In this document: in pieces, positions 1 through 4,677 of the stretch | Numbering within the stretch: the stretch's first letter is position 1 | Layout of the letters: every line of letters begins with the position of its first letter | DNA from: Spirochaetaceae bacterium | GTDB lineage: Bacteria > Spirochaetota > Spirochaetia > Treponematales > Breznakiellaceae | Direction: 5' to 3' | Length of the DNA stretch: 5,636 nt | Assembly: GCA_031255315.1 (NCBI GenBank) | Contig: JAIRSS010000257.1 | Location: 1-5,636 of the forward strand | Program-made: the position numbers and the translations under genes | The notes under the pieces: generated by a model | What the model saw: only the letters and a program-made list of their open reading frames with translations | Databases searched by the model: none | What the model was told of the DNA's origin: nothing

Positions 1-60
1 TTGTCGTTCGTTTAATATCGGCAACATCGTATCAATCAGTTCTTTTATTCCCAAATCCAT
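1..60 (-). CDS. Transposase N-terminus, partial, ISAzo13-like (tentative)
   Basis: Only the first 20 codons are in the window; the gene continues past base 1. The peptide starts MDLGIKEL and ends MLPILNERQ. The LLPxLNERQ pattern close to the N-terminus is what I recall for ISAzo13-family transposases (usually followed by RRL..A.EA), but 20 residues cannot prove the family. The ATG at 60-58 is the first start after an in-frame TGA five codons upstream, so the start is well constrained. There is no Shine-Dalgarno sequence. A near-consensus promoter ends only 6 nt before the ATG, which suggests a leaderless transcript. The reading frame begins about 50 bp beyond the point where the IS200-like tnpA loses homology, as expected for an element inserted into that gene. 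Confidence 0.5.
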   Translation of the reverse strand, partial: MDLGIKELIDTMLPILNERQ

Positions 61-66
61 GTTACT

Positions 67-95
67 ATTGTATCATGGATATAATTATTTGTCAA
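67..95 (-). promoter_or_regulatory. Near-consensus sigma70 promoter of the partial transposase
   Basis: On the minus strand a perfect -35 box TTGACA (95-90) is followed by a 17-bp spacer and -10 box TACAAT (72-67). The TG in front (TGATACAAT) also makes it an extended -10. The expected start of transcription, about 7 nt downstream, coincides with the A of the ATG at 60. That leaves no room for a ribosome binding site. Confidence 0.7.
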
Positions 96-110
96 TGTTA
101 TTCTTTTACA

Positions 111-266
111 CTACCTTATTCCCCGTGATTCACATCCTGGTATCAGCAGTTCCCTTAACCGCTCCGCTATCTTCTTCGTTAATATTTCATATCGATATTT
201 TGTTATCCATACAATGTGATATTTTATATCATGTACCGTATGACTTCCTCGTGCATATCCTGCCAT
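111..266 (-). pseudogene. tnpA: IS200/IS605-family TnpA, truncated N-terminal fragment
   Basis: This minus-strand frame encodes 51 residues, starting MAGYARGSHTVHDIKYHIVW and continuing ITKYRYEILTKKIAERLREL, then PGCESRGIR and a stop. It matches the conserved N-terminus of IS200-type TnpA, the small HUH (Y1) single-strand transposase, including the typical pattern SHTVYDIKYHLVWVTKYRY. A full TnpA is about 130-150 residues. The HUH histidines and the catalytic tyrosine, which lie downstream of residue 55, are missing, so the fragment cannot transpose. Similarity ends at GIR, after which a TAG and AT-rich sequence of another element follow. The ATG at 266-264 has a GAGAGG Shine-Dalgarno (278-273) with 6-nt spacing. 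The frame is much AT-richer than the chromosomal genes nearby, as expected of acquired DNA. Confidence 0.85.
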
Positions 267-345
267 CTTTCACCTCTCTTGCCATATTATCATCCTCCCC
301 TATCCCAATTCAAGCTCAAAGCTAACCGCCTAAAGGCGGTGGTTT
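114..345 (-). mobile_element. IS200/IS605-like element, left-end remnant
   Basis: The remnant comprises the left end with its hairpin (325-340), a leader of about 60 nt and the truncated tnpA. The right boundary near 341-350 is estimated from the hairpin position, since IS200/IS605 elements carry subterminal hairpins rather than terminal inverted repeats. The left boundary near 111-117 is where TnpA similarity stops. No right end is in the window; it may lie beyond base 1 on the far side of the interrupting element. Confidence 0.65.
325..340. repeat. Subterminal hairpin of the IS200-like left end
   Basis: ACCGCC (325-330) and GGCGGT (335-340) form a perfect 6-bp stem with a TAAA loop. In IS200/IS605 elements such a hairpin near the left end is recognised by TnpA on single-stranded DNA, and in IS200 it also blocks transcription entering from outside. 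On the plus strand it is followed by GGTTTT, so weak terminator activity is possible. Confidence 0.6.
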
Positions 346-365
346 TAAACCTGGCACATGGAAAA

Positions 366-393
366 TAAAAAACACCCGCCGTATAGAGGCGGG
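366..393 (-). terminator. Intrinsic terminator of the EamA transporter gene
   Basis: Read on the minus strand, CCCGCC (393-388), a 7-nt loop and GGCGGG (380-375) form a perfect GC-only 6-bp stem. It is followed by TG and a run of six T. It lies about 65 nt after the transporter stop codon, and separates that gene from the insertion sequence debris transcribed in the same direction. Confidence 0.8.
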
Positions 394-459
394 GAGAGGC
401 CGGACAATCGCCAATACTACAGAAATACTCCGGGGAACGCAACCGGACGCCCTGAAAAA

Positions 460-1404
460 TCACCCGTTCCGGCGCCGCGCAAGAACGTCTAATTGAGTGG
501 CAAGCATACCGCAAAAGATAAGGGCAAAACCCAGGAGCGTCCAGTGCCCCAGGGGTTCGGACAGCAGGATAACCCCGCCGATGGCGGCAAAAACTCCTTC
601 CAGAGAGAGAAGTATCGTTGCGTGGGCGGGAGGCGCGTACTTCTGGCCCACCACTTGCAGCGTGTACGCAAGACCTACGGAACCGAAACCGCTGTACAAA
701 ATGGGAACGGCGCATTTCAGCAGCGCGTCCAGCGAAACGGCCTCGCGGAACAATGCCGCGCCCGCGGAAAGAAGCCCGCACACGATAAACTGTCCCGATG
801 CAAGGGCCACCGGATCTACCCGTTTAGCCAGGCTGTCGATGAGCAGCACATGGCAGGTCCAAAACAGGGCGCTCACCGCGGTAAGGAGATCCCCTGGATT
901 AAGGCGCGGGGATTCCAGCGCGTCCCGCCCGAAAAGCTGAGAAGCGATGCTGATGAAAAAAAGGCCCGCCAGAGTGAAAGCCGCGCCTATCCAGGTTGGA
1001 AGTCCGGTTTTCTTTCCCAGAAAGATACCGAAGATGGGGGTCAGGACCACATAAAGCCCGGTAATAAACCCCGAATGTCCCGCCGTGGTATACATGATCC
1101 CGATCTGCTGCAAGGTTGCGGCGCAAAAAAGGCAGCTCCCGGCAAGAAAAGCACTGAGCATAAACACTTTGGCCGTCAGGGGCCGGCCTGTAATTCCGTC
1201 TTTACGCCGTTCAGGGTTCCTCATCCGGCAGATAACGAAGGGAACCAGAGACAGGCTGCCAAGAACGAACCTGATACCGTTAAACGTAAAGGGCCCCATG
1301 TCTTCCATTGCCGACCGCTGGGCCACAAACGCGAAGCCCCAGACGCACGCCGTGATTAAAAGTAAGATGTCCGCCTGTAACGCCTGTTTATTCATAAAAG
1401 GCAT
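460..1404 (-). CDS. EamA/DMT-family membrane transporter
   Basis: The 314-residue protein has about ten hydrophobic segments and the two-fold EamA repeat of the drug/metabolite transporter superfamily, so it should act in the inner membrane as an exporter or permease. The substrate cannot be told from sequence. The first repeat runs from about residue 12 to 155: ITACVWGFAFV, then FNGIRFVLG, then the signature QIGIMYTTAGHSGFITGLYVVLTPIF (split here as residues 100-110 and 111-125). The second runs from about 171 to 306, with AYTLQVVGQKYAPPAHATIL and SLEGVFAAIGG, followed by a short basic tail ARRRNG. Length is normal for the family. Two starts are possible, ATG at 1404 or M4 at 1395 (MNKQ); neither has a Shine-Dalgarno. 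The gene is divergent from pyrE, whose -10 element abuts its start. A terminator follows, so it is probably monocistronic. Confidence 0.9.
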   Translation of the reverse strand: MPFMNKQALQADILLLITACVWGFAFVAQRSAMEDMGPFTFNGIRFVLGSLSLVPFVICRMRNPERRKDGITGRPLTAKVFMLSAFLAGSCLFCAATLQQIGIMYTTAGHSGFITGLYVVLTPIFGIFLGKKTGLPTWIGAAFTLAGLFFISIASQLFGRDALESPRLNPGDLLTAVSALFWTCHVLLIDSLAKRVDPVALASGQFIVCGLLSAGAALFREAVSLDALLKCAVPILYSGFGSVGLAYTLQVVGQKYAPPAHATILLSLEGVFAAIGGVILLSEPLGHWTLLGFALIFCGMLATQLDVLARRRNG

Positions 1405-1412
1405 GGTATAAT
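1404..1412 (+). promoter_or_regulatory. Extended -10 promoter element of pyrE
   Basis: TATAAT (1407-1412) is a perfect -10 box preceded by TGG (1404-1406), an extended -10 motif. No good -35 is seen at 16-18 bp (TGTTTA at 1385-1390 is the best), which is common for extended -10 promoters. Transcription would start near 1419, giving a leader of about 28 nt. The GGGG Shine-Dalgarno (1436-1439) lies 7 nt before the pyrE ATG. The element overlaps the first codon of the divergent transporter. Confidence 0.65.
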
Positions 1413-1446
1413 AGAGTAAAATAGATTACAAGCGCGGGGTATTTTT

Positions 1447-2067
1447 ATGAACGACGTCATCACCGTACTGCGGGAATCCGGGGCTATGCAGGAAGGGCAT
1501 TTCCTCCTTTCTTCGGGCCGTCATTCGGACCGCTACTTTCAGTGCGCGCGGCTCCTGCAATATCCGGACCGGGCTGCGGCGGTTCTGGCCCAGGCGGTTG
1601 ACCGTATCAGGGCGGACATACGGGCCGGGAAACTCGTCCTGGATGTGGTGGCGGGTCCGGCGTTGGGAGGTATTGTGGCTGCCTACGAACTTGGCCGCCA
1701 ACTCGGCCTTCCCGCATTCTTTACTGAACGGGATGATTCAGGGGCTATGACATTGCGCCGGGGCTTCGCCATAGAACCGGGGGCCCGTATTCTTATCGCC
1801 GAAGATGTGGTTACCACCGGTAAATCATCGGGAGAATGCGCCGCGGTTTTGGAAGCCCTGGGCGGCTGCGTAGAGGCCCTTGCCTGCGTGGTGGACCGCC
1901 GGGCGCCCGGCGTGGACATTCCCTGGCCCCTCTACGCCGCGGTTAAAGTGGAAGCCGCCGATTGGGACGCCGCCGACTGTCCGCTTTGCAAACAAGGGAC
2001 CCCTTTCGTTAAGCCCGGGTCGAGGAAGCAGGCCCAACCGCCGGTTACGGGAAGCCGGGTGCGCTGA
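1447..2067 (+). CDS. pyrE: Orotate phosphoribosyltransferase
   Basis: PyrE transfers the phosphoribosyl group of PRPP to orotate, giving orotidine 5'-monophosphate in de novo UMP synthesis in the cytoplasm; it works as a dimer. The 206-residue protein shows GHFLLSSGRHSDRYFQCARL (residues 17-36), then DVVAGPALGGIVAAYELGRQ (66-85). It also has FFTERDDSGAMTLRRGF (91-107), and the PRPP-binding motif ILIAEDVVTTGKSS (115-128). The C-terminal WDAADCPLCKQGTPFVKPGS pattern (173-192) is typical of the class found in Treponema, Clostridia and others. A short variable tail (QAQPPVTGSRVR) follows. The ATG at 1447 has a GGGG Shine-Dalgarno and matches the family N-terminus. No other pyr gene is adjacent, so it is apparently transcribed alone. 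No attenuator is evident in the short leader. Confidence 0.96.
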   Translation: MNDVITVLRESGAMQEGHFLLSSGRHSDRYFQCARLLQYPDRAAAVLAQAVDRIRADIRAGKLVLDVVAGPALGGIVAAYELGRQLGLPAFFTERDDSGAMTLRRGFAIEPGARILIAEDVVTTGKSSGECAAVLEALGGCVEALACVVDRRAPGVDIPWPLYAAVKVEAADWDAADCPLCKQGTPFVKPGSRKQAQPPVTGSRVR

Positions 2068-2147
2068 CGGCTCCCTCCCCGGTCATCCTGAATTCCCGGC
2101 AACCCTTCTGGGTTTCGCTTAAAAGAAGGAGTATATCATACCATCCA

Positions 2148-2167
2148 GGCCCGGAAGCGTCCGGGCC
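2148..2167. repeat. Strong GC hairpin downstream of pyrE
   Basis: GGCCCGGA (2148-2155) and TCCGGGCC (2160-2167) form a perfect 8-bp stem with an AGCG loop, about 80 nt after the pyrE stop. No U-tract follows directly; a TCTTTT run lies 14 nt further on. It could stabilise the 3' end or cause Rho-type or weak termination, but it is not a textbook intrinsic terminator. Confidence 0.55.
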
Positions 2168-2191
2168 AAGCCTGCGCCGGTCTTTTCCGTA

Positions 2192-2224
2192 CCAGCAGTT
2201 TGTTGCGCTTCGCGCTTAAAATCC
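2192..2224 (+). repeat. 33-bp dispersed repeat, copy 1
   Basis: This stretch (CCAGCAGTTTGTTGCGCTTC and the following 13 bases) matches the minus strand of 3645-3677 at 29 of 33 positions, counted by eye without gaps. It covers the left arm and most of the loop of the hairpin at 2197-2240. The two copies face each other on either side of the exported barrel gene. Confidence 0.7.
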
Positions 2225-2240
2225 AGAAGCGCAACAAACT
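2197..2240. repeat. 15-bp inverted repeat between convergent genes
   Basis: AGTTTGTTGCGCTTC (2197-2211) and its exact reverse complement (2226-2240) flank a 14-nt loop. The hairpin sits between the 3' ends of pyrE and the barrel gene and stops one base short of the latter's stop codon. There are no T-runs on either strand. It may protect or delimit both transcripts, but its core sequence is also a dispersed repeat with another copy at 3658-3671. Confidence 0.75.
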
Positions 2241-2241
2241 C

Positions 2242-3342
2242 CTAGTCAAGCGCTTTTGTTGCTGACTGAAGTTTTTTGGTAAAGAAGCCCCACTCAAAGC
2301 CCAGCAGAAAACTGAAGAGATACCGGCTGTACGGTACGTTGTTTTCTGGAATTATCGTCTTGCCTATATCACCGGAAAAACGAAAGTTGAAAAACAAGGT
2401 CCCGGCAGCGCCGGTTTTGTATCCAATATTGAATCCTATAGTATAGCCTAACGGCAAAGTGAGCGTATACTGACTCAAAGGTAGAATAAAGTAGACTCCC
2501 CCATAGGGGCTAAGGACAAATTGCTTGGGTTTTATGTTGAATTTGGCCAAAAAGGGAACGGACATGACGGCGGTGCCGGAACTGCGTATCAATCCCGTGG
2601 AATCACCCTCGGAATAATCGGCGTCAATCGCGTCGTAGGTAAAATCCACCCCTGATTGAAGTCCGAAAGAAAAAATTTTACCCGCCTCCATCTGAGGGAA
2701 GAGCTGTAGTTCCCCCCGGACGCCGGCGTCAAAGCTGAACCCCGGAATATTCTTCTGAGTTCCGGATGCCAAGTCATCGCCGGAGATTACATAAACACGG
2801 GGAGAAAACCCGCCCTGTAGACCCAGGTAGAACCACTTGTTTTTCCAGGATTTTAGTTCGATGTCGAAATCAGTAATTCCCGGCAGGGACGAATAAAGGC
2901 TTAACGTAGCAAAAGGAATAAAGCCCACCCCGTCAGCAATATCCGTATAGGTAAATTCTTGTACAGCCATGAGGAATGAATCATCCAGATTCCACAGACT
3001 CATCTCGAAGATTTTCGTTCCATCTCCCTCAATGGACAGAATGCCGGTAATGGCATATTTTGGCTCCAGCGAATGGTCTGCAAGATTAAGTTTTTCCCGA
3101 GCGGGAGGCGGTTTTCCGTACATTCCCTTGGATTTAGCGAATCTGACAAAGGGATAGTCCCTGGTAAGCCATTCCAACTCGTCAACCATAGTCCCAAAAA
3201 GTAGATTCACATCTCTTGTAAGCCCCGTTTCCGTAAAAACCGGTATAGCCAGCAGGGTATACCCCGCCTTCGTTTGGGTAAACCCGAGGACATGGACAAA
3301 AAGCACCAAAACCACGAAAAAAAATACCGATAACCGCCGCAT
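2242..3342 (-). CDS. Exported protein with probable outer-membrane beta-barrel
   Basis: I do not recognise a named family for this 366-residue protein. It starts with a classic signal peptide: MRR, a hydrophobic stretch at residues 5-20, and cleavage likely near 22-26. No lipobox cysteine is seen. Residues 27-155 look globular: LLAIPVFTETG, later KYAITGILSIEGD and FEMSLWNLDDS. They recall CsgG/TolB-like periplasmic alpha/beta domains, though this is only a resemblance by eye. Residues 165-356 alternate aromatic and polar residues in strands (WFYLGLQGGFSPRVYV, FSFDAGVRGELQL, FSFGLQSGVDFTYD, TIGFNIGYKTGAAG, YLFSFLLGFEWGFF), as in a beta-barrel or porin-like outer-membrane domain. The ATG at 3342 has an AGGAGA Shine-Dalgarno (3356-3351) with 8-nt spacing and a good promoter upstream. 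The gene is convergent with pyrE and stands alone. Confidence 0.85.
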   Translation of the reverse strand: MRRLSVFFFVVLVLFVHVLGFTQTKAGYTLLAIPVFTETGLTRDVNLLFGTMVDELEWLTRDYPFVRFAKSKGMYGKPPPAREKLNLADHSLEPKYAITGILSIEGDGTKIFEMSLWNLDDSFLMAVQEFTYTDIADGVGFIPFATLSLYSSLPGITDFDIELKSWKNKWFYLGLQGGFSPRVYVISGDDLASGTQKNIPGFSFDAGVRGELQLFPQMEAGKIFSFGLQSGVDFTYDAIDADYSEGDSTGLIRSSGTAVMSVPFLAKFNIKPKQFVLSPYGGVYFILPLSQYTLTLPLGYTIGFNIGYKTGAAGTLFFNFRFSGDIGKTIIPENNVPYSRYLFSFLLGFEWGFFTKKLQSATKALD

Positions 3343-3369
3343 TTCGTTTGTCTCCTAATTGATAGTAAT

Positions 3370-3398
3370 AATATAGAACATAGCCCATACTATAACAA
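3370..3398 (-). promoter_or_regulatory. Promoter of the barrel-protein gene
   Basis: On the minus strand TTGTTA (3398-3393), a 17-bp spacer and TATATT (3375-3370) make a good sigma70-type promoter. Transcription would begin near 3363, leaving a leader of about 21 nt that contains the AGGAGA ribosome binding site. Confidence 0.7.
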
Positions 3399-3534
3399 CA
3401 TAATCTTCGTGGTCTATGAAAAGATTAGCCGGTTTCGCGTGATTTTCCGTAATTCCACCAGCAGAGGGAGCGCGGATTTTTAGCTGTTGCGTGTCTTGTT
3501 ATACAATAATGATCCAGCAGCCTGTTGTACTTGT

Positions 3535-3566
3535 GGATTTTTGCATCAACAGTAACGCAAAAATCC
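3535..3566. repeat. 10-bp perfect inverted repeat (hairpin 1)
   Basis: GGATTTTTGC (3535-3544) and GCAAAAATCC (3557-3566) pair perfectly around a 12-nt loop. It is the first of three consecutive hairpins in this gap. Confidence 0.7.
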
Positions 3567-3577
3567 CGATTATCCGG

Positions 3578-3613
3578 CCTGCCGCGGACCTTCGGTCCGA
3601 CGAAATTTGCAGG
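3578..3613. repeat. Nested inverted repeat (hairpin 2)
   Basis: The inner stem CGGACC (3585-3590) / GGTCCG (3594-3599) has a TTC loop and is enclosed by an outer stem CCTGC (3578-3582) / GCAGG (3609-3613). It lies directly between hairpin 1 and the terminator-like hairpin. Confidence 0.6.
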
Positions 3614-3614
3614 G

Positions 3615-3644
3615 TAAAAAATCGCCTTACAGGGCGGTTTTTTA
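3615..3644. terminator. Probable bidirectional intrinsic terminator (hairpin 3)
   Basis: ATCGCC (3621-3626) and GGCGGT (3633-3638) form a GC-rich stem (one T-G wobble) with loop TTACAG. It is flanked by six A on the left and six T on the right, so that either strand reads as stem plus U-tract. No plus-strand gene ends just upstream, so it either closes a non-coding transcript from this gap or stops antisense transcription from the PilZ side toward the barrel gene. Confidence 0.7.
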
Positions 3645-3677
3645 GGATTTCACGCGGGAAGCGCAACAAACCGCTGG
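3645..3677 (-). repeat. 33-bp dispersed repeat, copy 2
   Basis: Read on the minus strand this matches 2192-2224 at 29 of 33 bases, with an uninterrupted 14-base core GTTTGTTGCGCTTC (3671-3658). Unlike copy 1 it has no adjacent inverted arm and forms no long hairpin. It abuts the terminator-like hairpin. Confidence 0.7.
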
Positions 3678-3786
3678 AGGGCTCTGCCGTTGAAGAAATT
3701 TGCCTCGATAAAACAGGGGGTTTAGGCGCTGGTTTATGGCTGTTTGACCAGGATTGAGCGGTAATGGTAAAGTTCCTGCTACTGCA

Positions 3787-3823
3787 TTGACGGGAATTCC
3801 AAAGAATTTTATATTGATATAAT
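3787..3823 (+). promoter_or_regulatory. Promoter region of the PilZ gene, two overlapping -10 options
   Basis: TTGACG (3787-3792), a 17-bp spacer and TATATT (3810-3815) form one promoter, whose start would fall at about 3822, the A of the ATG. A second, extended -10 (TGATATAAT, 3815-3823) overlaps that ATG and would start transcripts near 3830, which would only allow the later ATG at 3849. It lacks a -35 at the right distance. Confidence 0.55.
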
Positions 3824-4667
3824 GGGCGTTTTAACAAGTCAAAAAATCATGGCCTATTATGAACGGTACAAGGCAATTAGTGTAACCTTCACCAAAGAAA
3901 TAATCCAAGTTACCGGGATGATCACTCAGCAAGTATATTTGAAATGCGGGGGGGACTTTTGGCCCTGCGTTGTCTATTCTTCATCGTTTGAAGGGGCCAA
4001 GATCGTCGTGAATACCGAAACAGGGCTGCTTGGTAAGCTGCAACAATCCAATAACGCGGTCAGCCTCCGGTTTTGTTTCAAGAATACTGACGGGGGTTCG
4101 CCGTTGGCGTTCTTTGTCGCCGCCCGGTCTGTGGGGTATGTCCCCTATGCGGATTCGAAAAACATGGCTATCTTTACTCTTCAGTTTACGCAACGTCCGC
4201 CGGACGATCTGATAGAGATCATCGGGCGGCTTTTGGATGCGAACATGAACTGTTCTAAACGTCAGGATATACGCATACCGATAACTTCTGAAATCCTCAG
4301 AAAGCTGAAGTTGCTGCCTAAAGAGAGTACTGTTTATATAGAACGGGTTCCCCGGCACTGTATTCTCCGGGATATTTCTTTCTCCGGGGCGAAAATGATC
4401 CTGATGGGAGTGGCAAAATTCCTTACAGATAAAGATTTATCGTTGCGCGTCAAATTTGATGACCCGCAGGAGAGCTTTTTGATTTCTGGAAAGCTTATTC
4501 GGTCCGAAAACGTGGAGGGTCGGCAAGATCTCTTGACCGTCGCGGTGGAATTCAACAAGTCTATGCTCCCTATGGGGTTTAAGCTCAGGTTGAACGATTA
4601 CTTGATTCAAGCCTACCGGCCCGGAGAGGACTATATCCCAGATTCCTCCCCGGATGCGGCGTCTTAA
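3822..4667 (+). CDS. PilZN-PilZ domain c-di-GMP receptor protein
   Basis: The 281-residue protein is a likely cyclic-di-GMP effector in the cytoplasm. The N-terminal part (about 1-135) has GVLTSQKIMAYYERYK, VTFTKEII, QQVYLKCGGDFWPC (37-49), SSSFEGAK and SLRFCFK (81-87). I recognise it as the PilZN-type domain found in spirochetes. The C-terminal PilZ domain (about 145-262) keeps both binding motifs: RxxxR as R147-QDI-R151, and DxSxxG as D184-ISFS-G189. The ligand site therefore looks intact. In spirochetes PilZ proteins are linked to motility and host association; the output here is unknown. I chose the ATG at 3822 because GVLTSQKI appears conserved in the family, although no Shine-Dalgarno precedes it. 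The alternative is M10 at 3849. The TPR gene follows after 10 nt, suggesting an operon. Confidence 0.88.
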   Translation: MGVLTSQKIMAYYERYKAISVTFTKEIIQVTGMITQQVYLKCGGDFWPCVVYSSSFEGAKIVVNTETGLLGKLQQSNNAVSLRFCFKNTDGGSPLAFFVAARSVGYVPYADSKNMAIFTLQFTQRPPDDLIEIIGRLLDANMNCSKRQDIRIPITSEILRKLKLLPKESTVYIERVPRHCILRDISFSGAKMILMGVAKFLTDKDLSLRVKFDDPQESFLISGKLIRSENVEGRQDLLTVAVEFNKSMLPMGFKLRLNDYLIQAYRPGEDYIPDSSPDAAS

Positions 4668-4677
4668 CGCGGCTGGT

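Larger units (their letters stand above)
1..113 (-). mobile_element. End of a second insertion sequence inserted into tnpA
   Basis: From about 113 down to 1 the sequence no longer continues TnpA. It instead supplies a strong promoter and the start of a different transposase. This is the simplest reading of a second insertion sequence landing inside the IS200-like gene. Its other end, and any target duplication, lie outside the window, so the exact terminus could not be fixed. Confidence 0.5.
3343..3821. other. 479-bp intergenic region without a convincing gene
   Basis: From left to right it holds the barrel-gene promoter (minus) and about 130 bp of featureless sequence containing TTCGTG/TTCGCG words. 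Next come three successive hairpins (3535-3566, 3578-3613, 3615-3644), the second 33-bp repeat copy (3645-3677), and the PilZ-gene promoter. Two overlapping open frames cross it, one on each strand, but both run straight through the hairpins and the repeat, begin with GTG or TTG without a good ribosome binding site, and resemble no protein I know. Confidence 0.6.

Noticed and set aside
229..285. An 18-codon frame (ATG 285, good GGGAGG Shine-Dalgarno) overlapping the tnpA start
   Set aside because: It could be a leader peptide controlling tnpA, but 18 codons with no recognisable sequence is too little evidence; the downstream ATG at 266 fits the TnpA family start.
59..325. An 88-residue plus-strand open frame
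   Set aside because: It is antisense to the tnpA fragment and the insertion sequence end, which explain the sequence much better, and it resembles no known protein.
493..1359. A 288-residue plus-strand open frame
   Set aside because: It is antisense to the EamA transporter and has a charged, low-complexity composition typical of the shadow of a GC-rich gene; the minus-strand frame has clear family motifs.
1408..1431. A minus-strand promoter (TTGTAA ... TATTAT) for the transporter
   Set aside because: The spacer between the two boxes is only 12 bp, too short for a sigma70 promoter.
2085..2130. A stretch after pyrE beginning TCATCCTGA and ending GAAGGA, with a 5-bp AACCC/GGGTT stem
   Set aside because: It recalls a common intergenic repeat word pattern, but the stem is short and there is no second copy in the window to support a repeat or terminator call.
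3491..3757. An 88-residue plus-strand frame in the intergenic gap
   Set aside because: It starts with GTG without a ribosome binding site and runs through three hairpins, a terminator-like structure and the dispersed repeat; no family resemblance.
3499..3837. A 112-residue minus-strand frame in the same gap
   Set aside because: It starts with TTG, has no ribosome binding site, overlaps the PilZ promoter and crosses the same hairpins and repeat.
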